17,163 nt of DNA from Fibrobacter sp. (GCA_012841225.1 DUVD01000144.1:1-17163), one strand, 5' to 3'; shown: positions 1-8,800, counted from the stretch's first letter. Notes: generated from the letters alone by a model not told the origin. Program-made: numbers and translations.

Positions 1-23
1 CGATTGAAAGGATTGTGGATTAA
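1..23 (+). CDS. 3' end of an unidentified upstream gene
   Basis: Frame 3 across the left edge reads I-E-R-I-V-D followed by TAA at 21-23. That stop overlaps the ATG of the futalosine hydrolase gene by one base (TAATG), the usual look of translational coupling in an operon. Only six codons are visible, so no product can be named. Another gene of the menaquinone pathway would fit the context, but this is a guess. Confidence 0.3.
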
Positions 24-679
24 TGCCAGGCACTCTGATCGTCTTTGCTTCAGCACTTGAATGCAATGCTGTATTCCCCGAGCAGATACGCCTAGAAGAG
101 CGAACCCCTTTTTTTTCTATTAAAAATCACTTTGATGTCGCCATATTAGAGGTGGGTATTTTGCCTTTTGCCACCGCTCTTTGTTCTCTTTTATACCAAA
201 ATCGGTATCGTACTGTTCTTCAAATGGGCATTGCAGGTGCTTTTTTTGAATCAAGTCTCGCCATTGGAGATGTTGTTCGAGTAGACACAGAGACTATAGG
301 CGATCAAGGGTTTCAGGACATTGACGGCTCTTTTCATCCCTGGCCACTATGCTCTTCAAAAGAGAACCCTTACTCTGGAGGCGATTTAATGCGCGCGCCC
401 TCTTGTATTAAAGCCTTAAAAGGCGTAAGAGGGCTTACCGTCAACACTTGCACCGGCACTTCCACTTTAGCACTAAGCCGTCGAAATCTTTTTAATGCAG
501 ACGTGGAATCCATGGAAGGGGCTTCATTTTTTGCCCTTTGTTCTGTTTTTGGTGTTGACGCATATCAGGTTAGGGCTGTTAGCAACTACGTTTCAGAGCG
601 CAATAAGGCAAGTTGGAGAGTAGAAGAAGCCTTACATCAATTAAAAAAGAAAGTGATTGATCCTATGGTGTCATTATGA
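23..679 (+). CDS. mqnB: Futalosine hydrolase (MqnB)
   Basis: This enzyme hydrolyses futalosine to dehypoxanthine futalosine and hypoxanthine, a cytoplasmic step of the alternative (futalosine) menaquinone pathway. The 218-residue protein shows the nucleoside-phosphorylase/MTAN-like fold. An N-terminal Glu lies in the A-L-E-C motif (E13), a Q-M-G-I-A-G-A-F motif is at about 67-74, and G-D-V-V-R-V-D-T-E at about 82-90 is followed by G-D-Q-G. The S-M-E-G-A motif with nucleoside-binding E165 is at 163-167, and A-V-S-N-Y-V near 185-190 is the variant of the MTAN catalytic region found in futalosine hydrolases. The start ATG follows an AAAGGA (7-12) and overlaps the previous stop codon. The 3' end overlaps mqnD by four bases (ATGA), so the two are probably co-translated. 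The length is typical of the family. A generic MTA/SAH nucleosidase is the main alternative, but the mqnD partner argues against it. Confidence 0.9.
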   Translation: MPGTLIVFASALECNAVFPEQIRLEERTPFFSIKNHFDVAILEVGILPFATALCSLLYQNRYRTVLQMGIAGAFFESSLAIGDVVRVDTETIGDQGFQDIDGSFHPWPLCSSKENPYSGGDLMRAPSCIKALKGVRGLTVNTCTGTSTLALSRRNLFNADVESMEGASFFALCSVFGVDAYQVRAVSNYVSERNKASWRVEEALHQLKKKVIDPMVSL

Positions 680-1467
680 CCGCCTTAAAACTCGGCATTT
701 CCACATGCCCCAACGATACTTTTATATACGAACATTTAATTGCCGGTAATGCGGACTCCAATATTGAGTGGCAAGTCACTTATACCGATGTTCAGACATT
801 AAATGAAATGGTTATTAAAGGAGAACTCGACGTCGCTAAAGTCAGCTGCGGTGTTCTGCCCCTAATCAATCCCTCTTATCAAATCCTACGCTCTGGCGGC
901 GCTATCGGTTATGGTTGCGGGCCTTTGCTGCTTTCTTCAAAGCCTGCAGGCTATAGTAAAAACTTAAAAACACAGCTCCCCGGAAAAAACACTACCGCTG
1001 CTTTATTGTTTCATTTTTGGCATAACCAAGAATTTCCAGACGAATCTATTAATGTTTCATACGATTTTTTCGATCAAGTTTATAAGAACTTGTGCAATAA
1101 AAAAAGCGCGCAGGGAGTTGTGATTCACGAACACCGTTTTACTTGGGAGCGCGATGGGCTTTACCTGTTACAAGACCTCGGTGCTTATTTCGAAGCAAAG
1201 ACTCACTTGCCTATTCCTCTTGGCTGTACAGTCGCTCGTCGTTCTTTAACAGACGATTTAGTTTTGTCTATTGAAAAAGAAATACAACAAAGTATTAAAG
1301 CCGCTTGGTCGCGCAAGGGCTTAGTTACGCCTTTTATTAAAGAAAAAGCTCAAATAGAAGATGATTCTGTAATTGAGGAGCATATCCGTATGTTTGTTAC
1401 CGATTTTTCTTTTGATATACAAGAAAAGGGGCTTTTAGCACTAAAAACACTTTTTTCTATAACATAA
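676..1467 (+). CDS. mqnD: 1,4-dihydroxy-6-naphthoate synthase (MqnD)
   Basis: MqnD converts cyclic dehypoxanthine futalosine to 1,4-dihydroxy-6-naphthoate, the step after MqnC in the futalosine menaquinone pathway. The 263-residue protein has the periplasmic-binding-protein-like fold of the MqnA/MqnD family but no signal peptide, so it acts in the cytoplasm. Visible hallmarks are S-T-C-P-N-D-T-F at 9-16, the D-V-A-K-V-S segment at about 52-57, the G-C-G-P-L-L-L segment at about 80-86, and I-H-E-H-R-F-T at 150-156, which carries the conserved His expected to be catalytic (H151). The ATG at 676 lies inside the mqnB stop (ATGA overlap). MqnA is a paralogue in the same fold, but the S-x-C-P-N-D-T-F start and the I-H-E-x-R-F-T motif favour MqnD. 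No other mqn gene is in the window. Confidence 0.92.
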   Translation: MTALKLGISTCPNDTFIYEHLIAGNADSNIEWQVTYTDVQTLNEMVIKGELDVAKVSCGVLPLINPSYQILRSGGAIGYGCGPLLLSSKPAGYSKNLKTQLPGKNTTAALLFHFWHNQEFPDESINVSYDFFDQVYKNLCNKKSAQGVVIHEHRFTWERDGLYLLQDLGAYFEAKTHLPIPLGCTVARRSLTDDLVLSIEKEIQQSIKAAWSRKGLVTPFIKEKAQIEDDSVIEEHIRMFVTDFSFDIQEKGLLALKTLFSIT

Positions 1468-1475
1468 AAAAAAGA

Positions 1476-1516
1476 TAAAAGAATGTTTTTTTTGGTTTTA
1501 TTTCAAGATTCTTTTA
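1476..1516 (+). terminator. Weak AT-only inverted repeat after mqnD
   Basis: TAAAAGAAT (1476-1484) pairs with ATTCTTTTA (1508-1516) across a 23-base T-rich loop, just after the mqnD stop. The stem has almost no G/C and the loop is long, so it may be chance in AT-rich spacer. It is listed as the only candidate 3' end for the mqnBD transcript before the histone-like gene. Confidence 0.18.
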
Positions 1517-1626
1517 AAGTTTTGTAATAAAATGACTATTGTAATTATTTTTTTACTGTAAACGTGATTTTTGCCAAAAAGTTTATTTATTTTCCAAGCA
1601 ACACCTTTTTTTTTGGGAGTATCCTT

Positions 1627-1815
1627 ATGAACTTAGTACAGACGCTCGAACAACAACTTGAGGCTTTCAAGAGAGAGTATGAAAAATTTGAAAGGGGAAA
1701 TAAATCTGCTGGGACAAGAGCTCGCAAGGCTTTGCAGGACATTAAAAGAACATGTCAAGATTTACGCGTTTCTATACAAGGGTCTAAGAAGGAGGACGAT
1801 AGTTCTCAAGAATAA
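1627..1815 (+). CDS. Histone H1-like (Hc1-type) DNA-binding protein
   Basis: This small basic protein of 62 residues resembles the chlamydial Hc1 and Bacteroidota histone-H1-like family, which bind and compact DNA. The signature is F-E-R-G-N-K-S-A-G-T-R-A-R-K-A, close to the family pattern (E)-x-G-N-K-A-A-G-T-R-x-R-K. It is followed by an amphipathic helix with L-Q-D-I-K-R. The whole chain looks helical, and the last ten residues are hydrophilic with Lys, Asp and Ser. The frame stays open upstream to an ATG at 1564, but that extension is a poor Phe-rich sequence. The internal ATG at 1627 has GGGAG (1616-1620) seven bases before it and matches the family start, so 1627 was chosen. It appears to be a single-gene unit between mqnD and the OmpA operon. 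Assignment is by recognised motif only. Confidence 0.75.
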   Translation: MNLVQTLEQQLEAFKREYEKFERGNKSAGTRARKALQDIKRTCQDLRVSIQGSKKEDDSSQE

Positions 1816-1820
1816 GAGTG

Positions 1821-1870
1821 CAAGAAAGGAGACTACCTCTCTTCTTTTCGGACTTGTTTCTTTTTTTTTT
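1821..1870 (+). terminator. Possible rho-independent terminator after the histone-like gene
   Basis: An outer CAAG (1821-1824) can pair with CTTG (1853-1856), and an inner AGGAGA (1827-1832) with TCTCTT (1838-1843, one G-T pair). A long, nearly unbroken T run (1857-1870) follows at once. The stem is imperfect but the T tract is striking, and it lies between the histone-like gene and the promoter at 1902-1930, where a terminator would be expected. Confidence 0.4.
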
Positions 1871-1901
1871 CAATAATTTGAAAAAATGAATGAAAAAAGA
1901 T

Positions 1902-1930
1902 TTGACTAACGAAGTTTTTGAAGGTATATT
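1902..1930 (+). promoter_or_regulatory. Sigma70-type promoter for the OmpA/TPR/ExbBD operon
   Basis: TTGACT (1902-1907) matches the -35 consensus at five of six positions. After exactly 17 bases comes TATATT (1925-1930), five of six for the -10. Transcription would start near 1937, giving a leader of about 90 bases before the ATG at 2029. The promoter lies after the T tract and ahead of seven co-directional genes with no strong terminator until 12780-12818. Confidence 0.6.
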
Positions 1931-2028
1931 CCATTTTGACTTAGGTTTGGATAAAGGAGCTCTTTGACAAACCGCTGATATTGATTGCGAAACTAGTAAG
2001 TGTTTTATGATTGGAGAAACCTAGCAAT

Positions 2029-3549
2029 ATGACCCTAAAGAAACTGGTCTTTATTCTGGCCGGAGTGATGCTCCTTACGGGAACCGTCTCGGCAAAGGTC
2101 ATTAATGTGCCCGGCGATTATCCGAAGATAGCAGATGCTCTCGGAAATGCTGATGCAGGAGATACAATTCTCGTTCGTCGTGGCGTATATAATGAAAACA
2201 TCTCCCTCATCATGGGCGTAGTGCTCAAAGGTGAGGATCCCGTAACTACTATTATCGATGGAGGCCGTCGAGGGCCAACCGTGATGGGTACTTCTGGAGC
2301 TGAAATATCTCATTTCACGATCCGCAATGGTCTTGAAGGTGTCCTTTGCGAGAACGCTGCTCCTTATATTCATCACTGTTACATTATCGATAACAAGGCA
2401 ACAGGTATCGGCGCCTTTATTTCATTGCCTCACGTTCGCAATAACGTGGTGTATGGCAACCGCTGGTCCGGTATTCTTGCTTGGGGAGCTAAGTCTCTCG
2501 ATGCCTATATCGAGCAAAATGTAGTTTTGAGAAACGGCTATTCTGGTTTGGCTCTTAAAGGGCCTTCAAACATAGTCGCTCGCAATAACATCTTTATGGA
2601 AAACCATTACTACGGTGTTTTTGCCGACCCTGCGGCGGGTCAAACGCGTATTGAATACAACAACATCTACAAAAACTATTATCCGTTTAATCGTTTCATT
2701 AAAGTGAACCGTACAAACGTATCTCTTGATCCTGTTTTTATTAGTCCCTCTTTAAGTAAACCAAACTTTTACTGCGGTCCTTCTTCACCTATGCTTAAGC
2801 GCGGAAAAGGAAAATTAGATATTGGCTTAACACCAATGGACGCTATCCAAAAAGAAACAGAAGTAGAAGAAACGCGCAATCCAGACACCGATGGCGATGG
2901 CCTTTGCGACCCATGGGTTGCTGAAGAAGGTCTTTCTGAAAAATACGCTTCTATTTGTACTGGCGTAGATAATTGCCCCGACGAAGCTGAAGATTTTGAT
3001 GGTTATCAAGATGATGATGGTTGCCCCGATCCAGATAACGATCGTGACGGTCTTTGCGATCCTTGGGTTCAAGCTAAAGGGCTTTCTGCAAAATATGCTC
3101 ACATCTGTACTGGCGTAGACTTATGCCCAGACCAACCAGAAACAATGAATGGTTATAAAGATGATGATGGTTGCCCAGATGAAGTTCCTGTGCCTCCTAA
3201 AAAAGTATTTGTTCTTGAAGGGGTGAACTTTGAATCTGGTAAGGCCACTATTACTCAAGATTCCTATGTTTCGCTCATGAAAGTAGTCGATATTATGGAA
3301 ACGTTCCCAGAAACAACGTTTGAAATAGTAGGGCATACCGATAACGTCGGTCGTCCTGAGAAGAATAAACAGCTTTCCGCAGACCGTGCTCAGTCCGTCA
3401 AGAAATTTCTTGTCGAAAAGGGTATTACTGATGAAAGTAGAATGATAACTAGTGGTGTTGGGGATACAAAACCCATCGCTACAAACACTACTGCCGAAGG
3501 CCGTGCGAAAAATCGTAGAATCGAATTTACTCGCACGGATATTAAGTAA
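2029..3549 (+). CDS. Secreted beta-helix / TSP3 repeat / OmpA-domain envelope protein
   Basis: The 506-residue protein starts with a clear signal peptide (M-T-L-K-K, hydrophobic core, cleavage after V-S-A at about 22). Residues 23-270 look like a right-handed parallel beta-helix (pectate-lyase-like/NosD-like): repeated short strands rich in N-N, I-x-x-N and G-I, ending in the typical L-D-P-V-F ... S-S-P-M segment. Residues 286-385 are two exact 50-residue TSP3-type calcium-binding units. Residues 394-506 form an OmpA C-terminal domain with G-H-T-D-N-V-G, L-S-A-D-R-A-Q-S-V and a final A-K-N-R-R-I-E-F, including the Asp and Arg that bind diaminopimelate in peptidoglycan. It should sit in the periplasm or at the outer membrane, clamped to the wall. 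The frame is open to a TTG at 2011, but ATG 2029 gives the clean signal peptide and has GGAG at 2013-2016. It is the first gene of the operon; the next gene starts 14 bases later. The ligand of the beta-helix is unknown. Confidence 0.85.
   Translation: MTLKKLVFILAGVMLLTGTVSAKVINVPGDYPKIADALGNADAGDTILVRRGVYNENISLIMGVVLKGEDPVTTIIDGGRRGPTVMGTSGAEISHFTIRNGLEGVLCENAAPYIHHCYIIDNKATGIGAFISLPHVRNNVVYGNRWSGILAWGAKSLDAYIEQNVVLRNGYSGLALKGPSNIVARNNIFMENHYYGVFADPAAGQTRIEYNNIYKNYYPFNRFIKVNRTNVSLDPVFISPSLSKPNFYCGPSSPMLKRGKGKLDIGLTPMDAIQKETEVEETRNPDTDGDGLCDPWVAEEGLSEKYASICTGVDNCPDEAEDFDGYQDDDGCPDPDNDRDGLCDPWVQAKGLSAKYAHICTGVDLCPDQPETMNGYKDDDGCPDEVPVPPKKVFVLEGVNFESGKATITQDSYVSLMKVVDIMETFPETTFEIVGHTDNVGRPEKNKQLSADRAQSVKKFLVEKGITDESRMITSGVGDTKPIATNTTAEGRAKNRRIEFTRTDIK
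2884..3183 (+). repeat. Two tandem 150-bp TSP3-type repeat units
   Basis: Units 2884-3033 and 3034-3183 are the same length (50 codons each) and share most residues. Each has D-x-D-x-D-G-L-C-D-P-W-V, G-L-S-x-K-Y-A-x-I-C-T-G-V-D-x-C-P-D and G-Y-x-D-D-D-G-C-P-D. Each unit carries four Cys and many Asp spaced as in calcium-binding thrombospondin type 3 repeats. DNA identity is high around D-D-D-G-C-P but synonymous changes are spread through, so the duplication is not recent. Confidence 0.85.
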
Positions 3550-3563
3550 AAGGAGAAGGTTAG

Positions 3564-5795
3564 GTGACTCGTATAAGTTTCATCAAATCAGCGGCCCTTG
3601 GGCTAGCTTTCGTCAGCACTCTAGCTGCTTCTCCAATGTACTCTCCTCACAAGTATCAGCAAAATGATTGGTTTGGAGAGTTCGGCGGAAACACATCAAT
3701 GTATGTGAATCCAGCTGGAATTGCGGAGACGGATCAATTGGAAGTAGGTATTGGGTTCTTCAGCACTATTAGCGGAGAAGCAAGTCAAGAATATATTTCT
3801 TTAACTTACCCGATAGACTATAAACACACGTTGGGTTTCTCCTTTTTCGAAAATGGAGCTACTGTAGACGGCAATCATTCTTATACTGAGAACGCATTAT
3901 TAATTGGTTATGCTTATAACTTATTTCAATGCTTAGCTCTCGGTATTGATCTCGCCATTCTTCAAGTAGACCAATTCGGAAGTAATCAACAGTTTACTGT
4001 TGGTGCTGATGTAGGAATCAGTTGGAACCCAATTGCTAACTCTAAATTTGGTTTCTTGCAAATTGGCCTTGCCATGCAAAACGTTCTTCAGCCTGCTATT
4101 AGTACGCTGGAATCGAGCGATGGCTACTCTTTTGTATTGATGACCAGTGACGATATTTACAAAATCCCAAGTAATTTAAACTTCTCTATCTTCTATCGCG
4201 GATTAAATCGTATGCTCGAGGCGAAAGCCGAATTAGCAGTAATCGACTTGATTCATGATGATGACGAAGGTGGTAAAGGTAAAAATCTTGAGACTAGCTT
4301 TACTCTAACGTATTACCTGAGTCCACACTTAGGCGTTCGCGTGCGTTTCACAAAAGAAGGCTACCCTGTAGCCGGTGCTACGATTAACGTAAAAGACCTC
4401 AACATCTTTAAGTACTTAGCATTAGATCTCGAAATGTCTCACGATGATATTTACGAACAGAAAAATCGTGGTTTTATTTGGGCAGTGAAGCTTACTACTC
4501 GCTTTGGTAACACTCGTGAAGAAAAAATTGGTGAGGCTCGCTATCGTCGTTTGAAGATCGAACCTGAAAATGACTACCGTGCTGCTATGCGCTTGTACTT
4601 AAATCGCCAATTCTTAGAAGCAGCTTATGCTTTTGGTAAGGTACAAACGAAATACCCTGCCTTCCATCTTGTGGATCAAGCGGCTTTCTATAAAGCAAAA
4701 TCATTTGAAAACTTACGTATGCATAAAGCAGCTAAGTCCATTTATGACGATGCTATTAAGCGTTATCCCCAGTCTGACCAACGCGCAAAATACCACTTCC
4801 AGTTGATGAATATTGACTATAAAGAAGGTAAATTCAGCGAAGCTATAGTTAAGTATCAAGCAATTGCTCAGAGATTTGGCGAAAGTGATGTTAAAGCAGA
4901 TGCGGACTACATTGCCGGACAGATTAAGTTCGAGCAAGGCTTATACCAAGAAGCAGTTGACCTTTTAGCAGCTATTCTTCCCGGTAACGCTAACTATTTC
5001 TATGCTCGTTATACGATGGGTATTGCATATAGTCGTGTGAGTAAGTGGGATGAAGCTGAAAATAGCTTCCGCGATATCACCGAGCAGCCTACTTCTAACC
5101 AATCAGAAAAAGACCTTCAAGATGCATCTCGGGTCAAATTAGGACATATTTTCTTTTCTAGCGAAAATGCAAACATTGCAGAAGCGGCTCGTTTATATGG
5201 ACAGGTTAAATCAAGTTCTCCTGTATACGACGAAGCGATGCTAGGCGTTGCTTGGGCTTTTATTAAAGTGAATAAGCCAGACGAAGCGATTAAACCCGCT
5301 CAATGGATTATCGCCAACTTGCCCAATTCTTTCTTAGTTTCAGAGGCTTATCTTGTTGAAGGCTACTGCCACTTTATGAAGAAAGATTACAATCGCGCAG
5401 AAAATTCACTTCGCCAAGCAGAAAAATTGACAGAACAACCTGTTGTCTCTATGACTGCTCGCGATAGCGCTCGCAAGGCTTATGATGACATGTCGGAAGA
5501 GTTTGAAAGCGTTCAAAAACAAGCATTAGATCTTGCTCGTCAATTGCCCACCCCACGTGTGCAAAAGAAACGAGATGCTTTAAAACCGACTTTTGACAAG
5601 TCGAATAAAGCTATCGAAAATTATGCCTCCTTTATGCTTAAATCGATTCAAAGTGATCGTTTTGAAGCAAACCGGAAGAGAATTTTGGATGACGCTGGCT
5701 TTACTCTCGCGACTGTAAAGACGAGAAAAAACCAAGGCGCTGGTGGTGCTGGAATTCAACAACTTGAAGAGTTGGACGATTTAGACCTGGATTAA
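3564..5795 (+). CDS. PorV-like outer-membrane beta-barrel fused to periplasmic TPR domain
   Basis: The 743-residue protein has an N-terminal signal peptide ending near A-A-S (about 22). Residues 25-320 look like an outer-membrane barrel: alternating hydrophobic strands, many Gly, Tyr and Phe, and a V-N-P-A-G-I-A motif near 48-54 typical of PorV/PorQ/UPF0164 proteins. From about 336 to 630 there are successive TPR helices (Y-x-A-A-M-R-L-Y, F-x-E-A-I-V-K-Y, Y-x-E-A-V-D-L-L, W-D-E-A-E-N-S-F). A helical, partly coiled segment and an acidic tail (E-E-L-D-D-L-D-L-D) follow. The GTG start is supported by AGGAG at 3551-3555, eight bases upstream; the next Met would remove the signal peptide. It lies 14 bases after the OmpA gene. 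A barrel with a large TPR arm suggests an outer-membrane anchor that reaches inward to a scaffold. The exact family is not certain and the function is unknown. Confidence 0.8.
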   Translation: MTRISFIKSAALGLAFVSTLAASPMYSPHKYQQNDWFGEFGGNTSMYVNPAGIAETDQLEVGIGFFSTISGEASQEYISLTYPIDYKHTLGFSFFENGATVDGNHSYTENALLIGYAYNLFQCLALGIDLAILQVDQFGSNQQFTVGADVGISWNPIANSKFGFLQIGLAMQNVLQPAISTLESSDGYSFVLMTSDDIYKIPSNLNFSIFYRGLNRMLEAKAELAVIDLIHDDDEGGKGKNLETSFTLTYYLSPHLGVRVRFTKEGYPVAGATINVKDLNIFKYLALDLEMSHDDIYEQKNRGFIWAVKLTTRFGNTREEKIGEARYRRLKIEPENDYRAAMRLYLNRQFLEAAYAFGKVQTKYPAFHLVDQAAFYKAKSFENLRMHKAAKSIYDDAIKRYPQSDQRAKYHFQLMNIDYKEGKFSEAIVKYQAIAQRFGESDVKADADYIAGQIKFEQGLYQEAVDLLAAILPGNANYFYARYTMGIAYSRVSKWDEAENSFRDITEQPTSNQSEKDLQDASRVKLGHIFFSSENANIAEAARLYGQVKSSSPVYDEAMLGVAWAFIKVNKPDEAIKPAQWIIANLPNSFLVSEAYLVEGYCHFMKKDYNRAENSLRQAEKLTEQPVVSMTARDSARKAYDDMSEEFESVQKQALDLARQLPTPRVQKKRDALKPTFDKSNKAIENYASFMLKSIQSDRFEANRKRILDDAGFTLATVKTRKNQGAGGAGIQQLEELDDLDLD

Positions 5796-5817
5796 AACCC
5801 GGGTCACCCCGTTTTAA
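5792..5817 (+). promoter_or_regulatory. Intercistronic hairpin containing the stop codon
   Basis: TTAAAAC (5792-5798) pairs perfectly with GTTTTAA (5811-5817). Inside, GGG (5801-5803) pairs with CCC (5807-5809) around a TCA loop, with small unpaired C bulges. The TAA stop of the barrel-TPR gene (5793-5795) is part of the stem. There is no T run after it, so a transcript-stability or coupling role is more likely than termination. This could also be chance. Confidence 0.3.
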
Positions 5818-5846
5818 AAGTTTATCAATAGGTGGATAAAAAGAAG

Positions 5847-8800
5847 ATGAATAGATTAATGGTCTTTAGCTTGATGTTACTAACCGCAGTAGGTGTAACT
5901 TTTGCTGATCCTTGTAAGGATAAAACGAACGAAGCTAAAAAATTGTATACGAAATGCATAAGTATGCAAAAAGGTTCCTCTGAATACAAGCAGTGTGCTA
6001 GTTCATATAAACTTTTGAAAAACCAAGCTACTCAAGCATGTCGCTCCGGTGGCATAGATCAAAAGGGTATGCTCGACGCTATTGCTCAGTGGGAAAAACA
6101 AGTCGGGAATTGTAAAGGTAAAACGAGTTCTCGTTGTGCTAGTGCTTTGCAGCAACTAGGGCATTACCAATACCAATTGGAAGAGAAACTTTTTCTCGAC
6201 AAAATGGCTCAGTTTGAAGACGATGCTGCTTGGTGCGCGGACCGCGATAACAAGCCAGCGAAATGTCAAAACGTCTCTAACTTGCCTAAACCAAACCACC
6301 AAAAATCTCTTGGCTACTTCTTGGAATACATCGACAAGTATCCAAAAGAAGCTAGAACACCTAACGTCATGTACCAGGCTTCATTTGTTTATGAATCCAA
6401 TGGTGATGAAGAAAAAGCATTTCGTCTTCGCGATCGTTTAGTTCGGTCTTTCCCAAACAATGGTTTAGTGCCAAAAGCTTGGTTACGCATAGCGGAATAT
6501 CACTTTAATAGTCGCAAGTTTCGTGATGCTATTGCCGCTTACAAGAAAGTAACAGGCTTTGACAACTTGACTGGTAAAGAAGCCGCTCTTGCTATGTATC
6601 ATTTAGCTGAGTCCTATTATAATATTGCTGAATATGAAACAGCAGCTATCAAGTACTATGATTATATCGTGGGTTCTGATAAGGGTAAATACCCAAGTGA
6701 CTTACGTCAAGAAGCGATGGACTTTATGGCGGCCTCATTTTCGGACCTTGATGATGGCGTTCGCGTAGCGGCTAAGTTCTTGAAGGGAAAGAAGATTGCC
6801 TTTAAAGACTCTATTTATTATCGCATTGGTATGAAGAATAAGGACCATGACCGCAACGAAGAAGCTGTTCAATCCTTTAAATACTTGTTAGATATTAACC
6901 CAGATTATGTCGACGCCCCTTTGGCCGATATCGCTATAGTTGAAATTCTTATAGTGCAACAAAAGTTTGATGAAGCCCAAGAGCAAAGATACCGTGTTGT
7001 TAAGCGTTATGACAAATCCTCTTCTTGGTACAATAAAAACCAAAAATACCCTGAGTCAGTGAAGAGTGCTGAGGGTGCTATTCGCTCTGCTATGCTCGAT
7101 ATTCCTCAATTTCATCATGCTCGTGCTGCAAAACTTACAAAAGAAGGCGACGTTGAAGGCGGAAAGAAAGAATATGCAAATGCTATTAAAAATTATTCTG
7201 CTTTCTTAAAGCGTTATGCTAAAGAACCGTCTTGGGATGAATACAGAGTCCATATTAATTTGGCTCTTGTTTACCAAGAAATGGATCAGCCTTCAAAAGC
7301 AGCTCAAATGTTTAATTGGATTGTCGACACCGACACTGCTCGCTATGGACGTCGTCCAATGGGTGCCGATGCCCTTTTGAAAAAGGAAGAAGCAGGTTAT
7401 AATGCTGTTCTTATGATGGATCAATCTCGTGAAGCGGCTAAAAAAACAAAAGCTGGCGATGATCCAGTAAAATCTTATAGCTTACCAGAAACTAAAGCCT
7501 ATTTTGATCAAGTGGCAAAGTACATGGCCAAATTTGGCACTCAAAAAGAAGCTGCTGAGCTCGCTTATAACGCAGCTATTGTCCACTATCAAGCTAAACA
7601 ACATAAGGTTGCAATCGAAGTGTTGCGCAAATTAAGAACTGATTTCCCAAATCATCAATATACTTTGCTCATCAGTCGTATGCTCGCTCAATCGTTATTA
7701 GAATCTGCTCAATTAGAAGAATCACAAAAAGAATTCGAGTGGTTGCTTACTCAATACACAAAGGTTAAAGAGACTAAAAACGACTCGATGGCCACAGAAA
7801 TTGAAAAAGCCATTGCCGCTGTTCTTTTCCAAAAAGCAGAAAAGTATGTGAAAGATGGCCAGCATGAAATTGGTGCTAAGGCCTATTTAGATCTCGTCAA
7901 ACGCTACCCAACGGCTGATTTTGCTGATAAGGCTGTTTTTGAAGCGGCTATCGCTTATGAAAATGGAAATAAATTCACTTTAGCTGCAGAAACCTTTATG
8001 TTGCTGCCAAGGCAATATGGACGCTCTCCTTTGACTATTAGAGGAGTCCTACGTGCTGCATCTGCTTATAAGAAAGACAACAAAGCTCGCGAAGCCGCAC
8101 GTACCTTCTTATTTATTACAGACAACTTTCCACAAGACTCTATGGCTTTCCAAGCGATTGGATTTGCTGCGACCACTTACGACTCCATACCAGATAAAAA
8201 ACAAGCTGCTCAGACTTTTGAAATCGCGTATAAGCGCTACCCTAAGAACGAGAAAACTCCTGGTCTTCTCTATAATGCTTGCTTAACCTATGATGAAGCA
8301 AAAATGACTGAAGAGGCTATTCGTTGCTCAAAAGATCTTGTTCGCGATTACTCTAAAAGCTCCTACGCTTTGGACGCCGCGTTTAGTATTCCACTTGCTT
8401 ATCAAAACGCAAAGAAGTGGGACATTGCCGCTACAGAATACCTTAACTTTATTAAGATGTACACAACCGATAAAGAAAAGTTAATTGCGGCGCACATCGG
8501 TGCTGCTCGTGCGTATATGGAGCTAAAAGAATTAGACAAGGCTATTGCTCAATACTCAAAAACACTCGAAGCTTACGATAAATACGGTCTTCAAATTAAG
8601 AACGCTGACCCAGCAATTCCTGCTGAAGCTGCATTCTATTTGGGCGAAAACGAATACAAAAAAATGGATGCTCTTGTTCTTAAGGGTAAAGAAAAAGATA
8701 AGGCTGCTACTATCAAGCAATTGGTTGCTGTTCTACAAAAAGCCATGGCTCAATACTCTAAGTCAGCGACATATGCCTCAGAAAAATGGACATTCCGCGC

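Noticed and set aside
1564..1626. 21-codon N-terminal extension of the histone-like gene
   Set aside because: The ATG at 1627 has a good SD and matches the family start; the extension is Phe-rich spacer read-through.
1964..1969. Perfect TTGACA as a second promoter for the OmpA gene
   Set aside because: No -10-like hexamer lies 16-18 bases downstream. The TTGACT/TATATT pair at 1902-1930 is better.
2827..3102. Minus-strand open frame over the TSP3 repeats
   Set aside because: Asp codons GAT/GAC read as Ile/Val on the other strand, so the hydrophobic look is an artefact of the TSP3 coding sequence.
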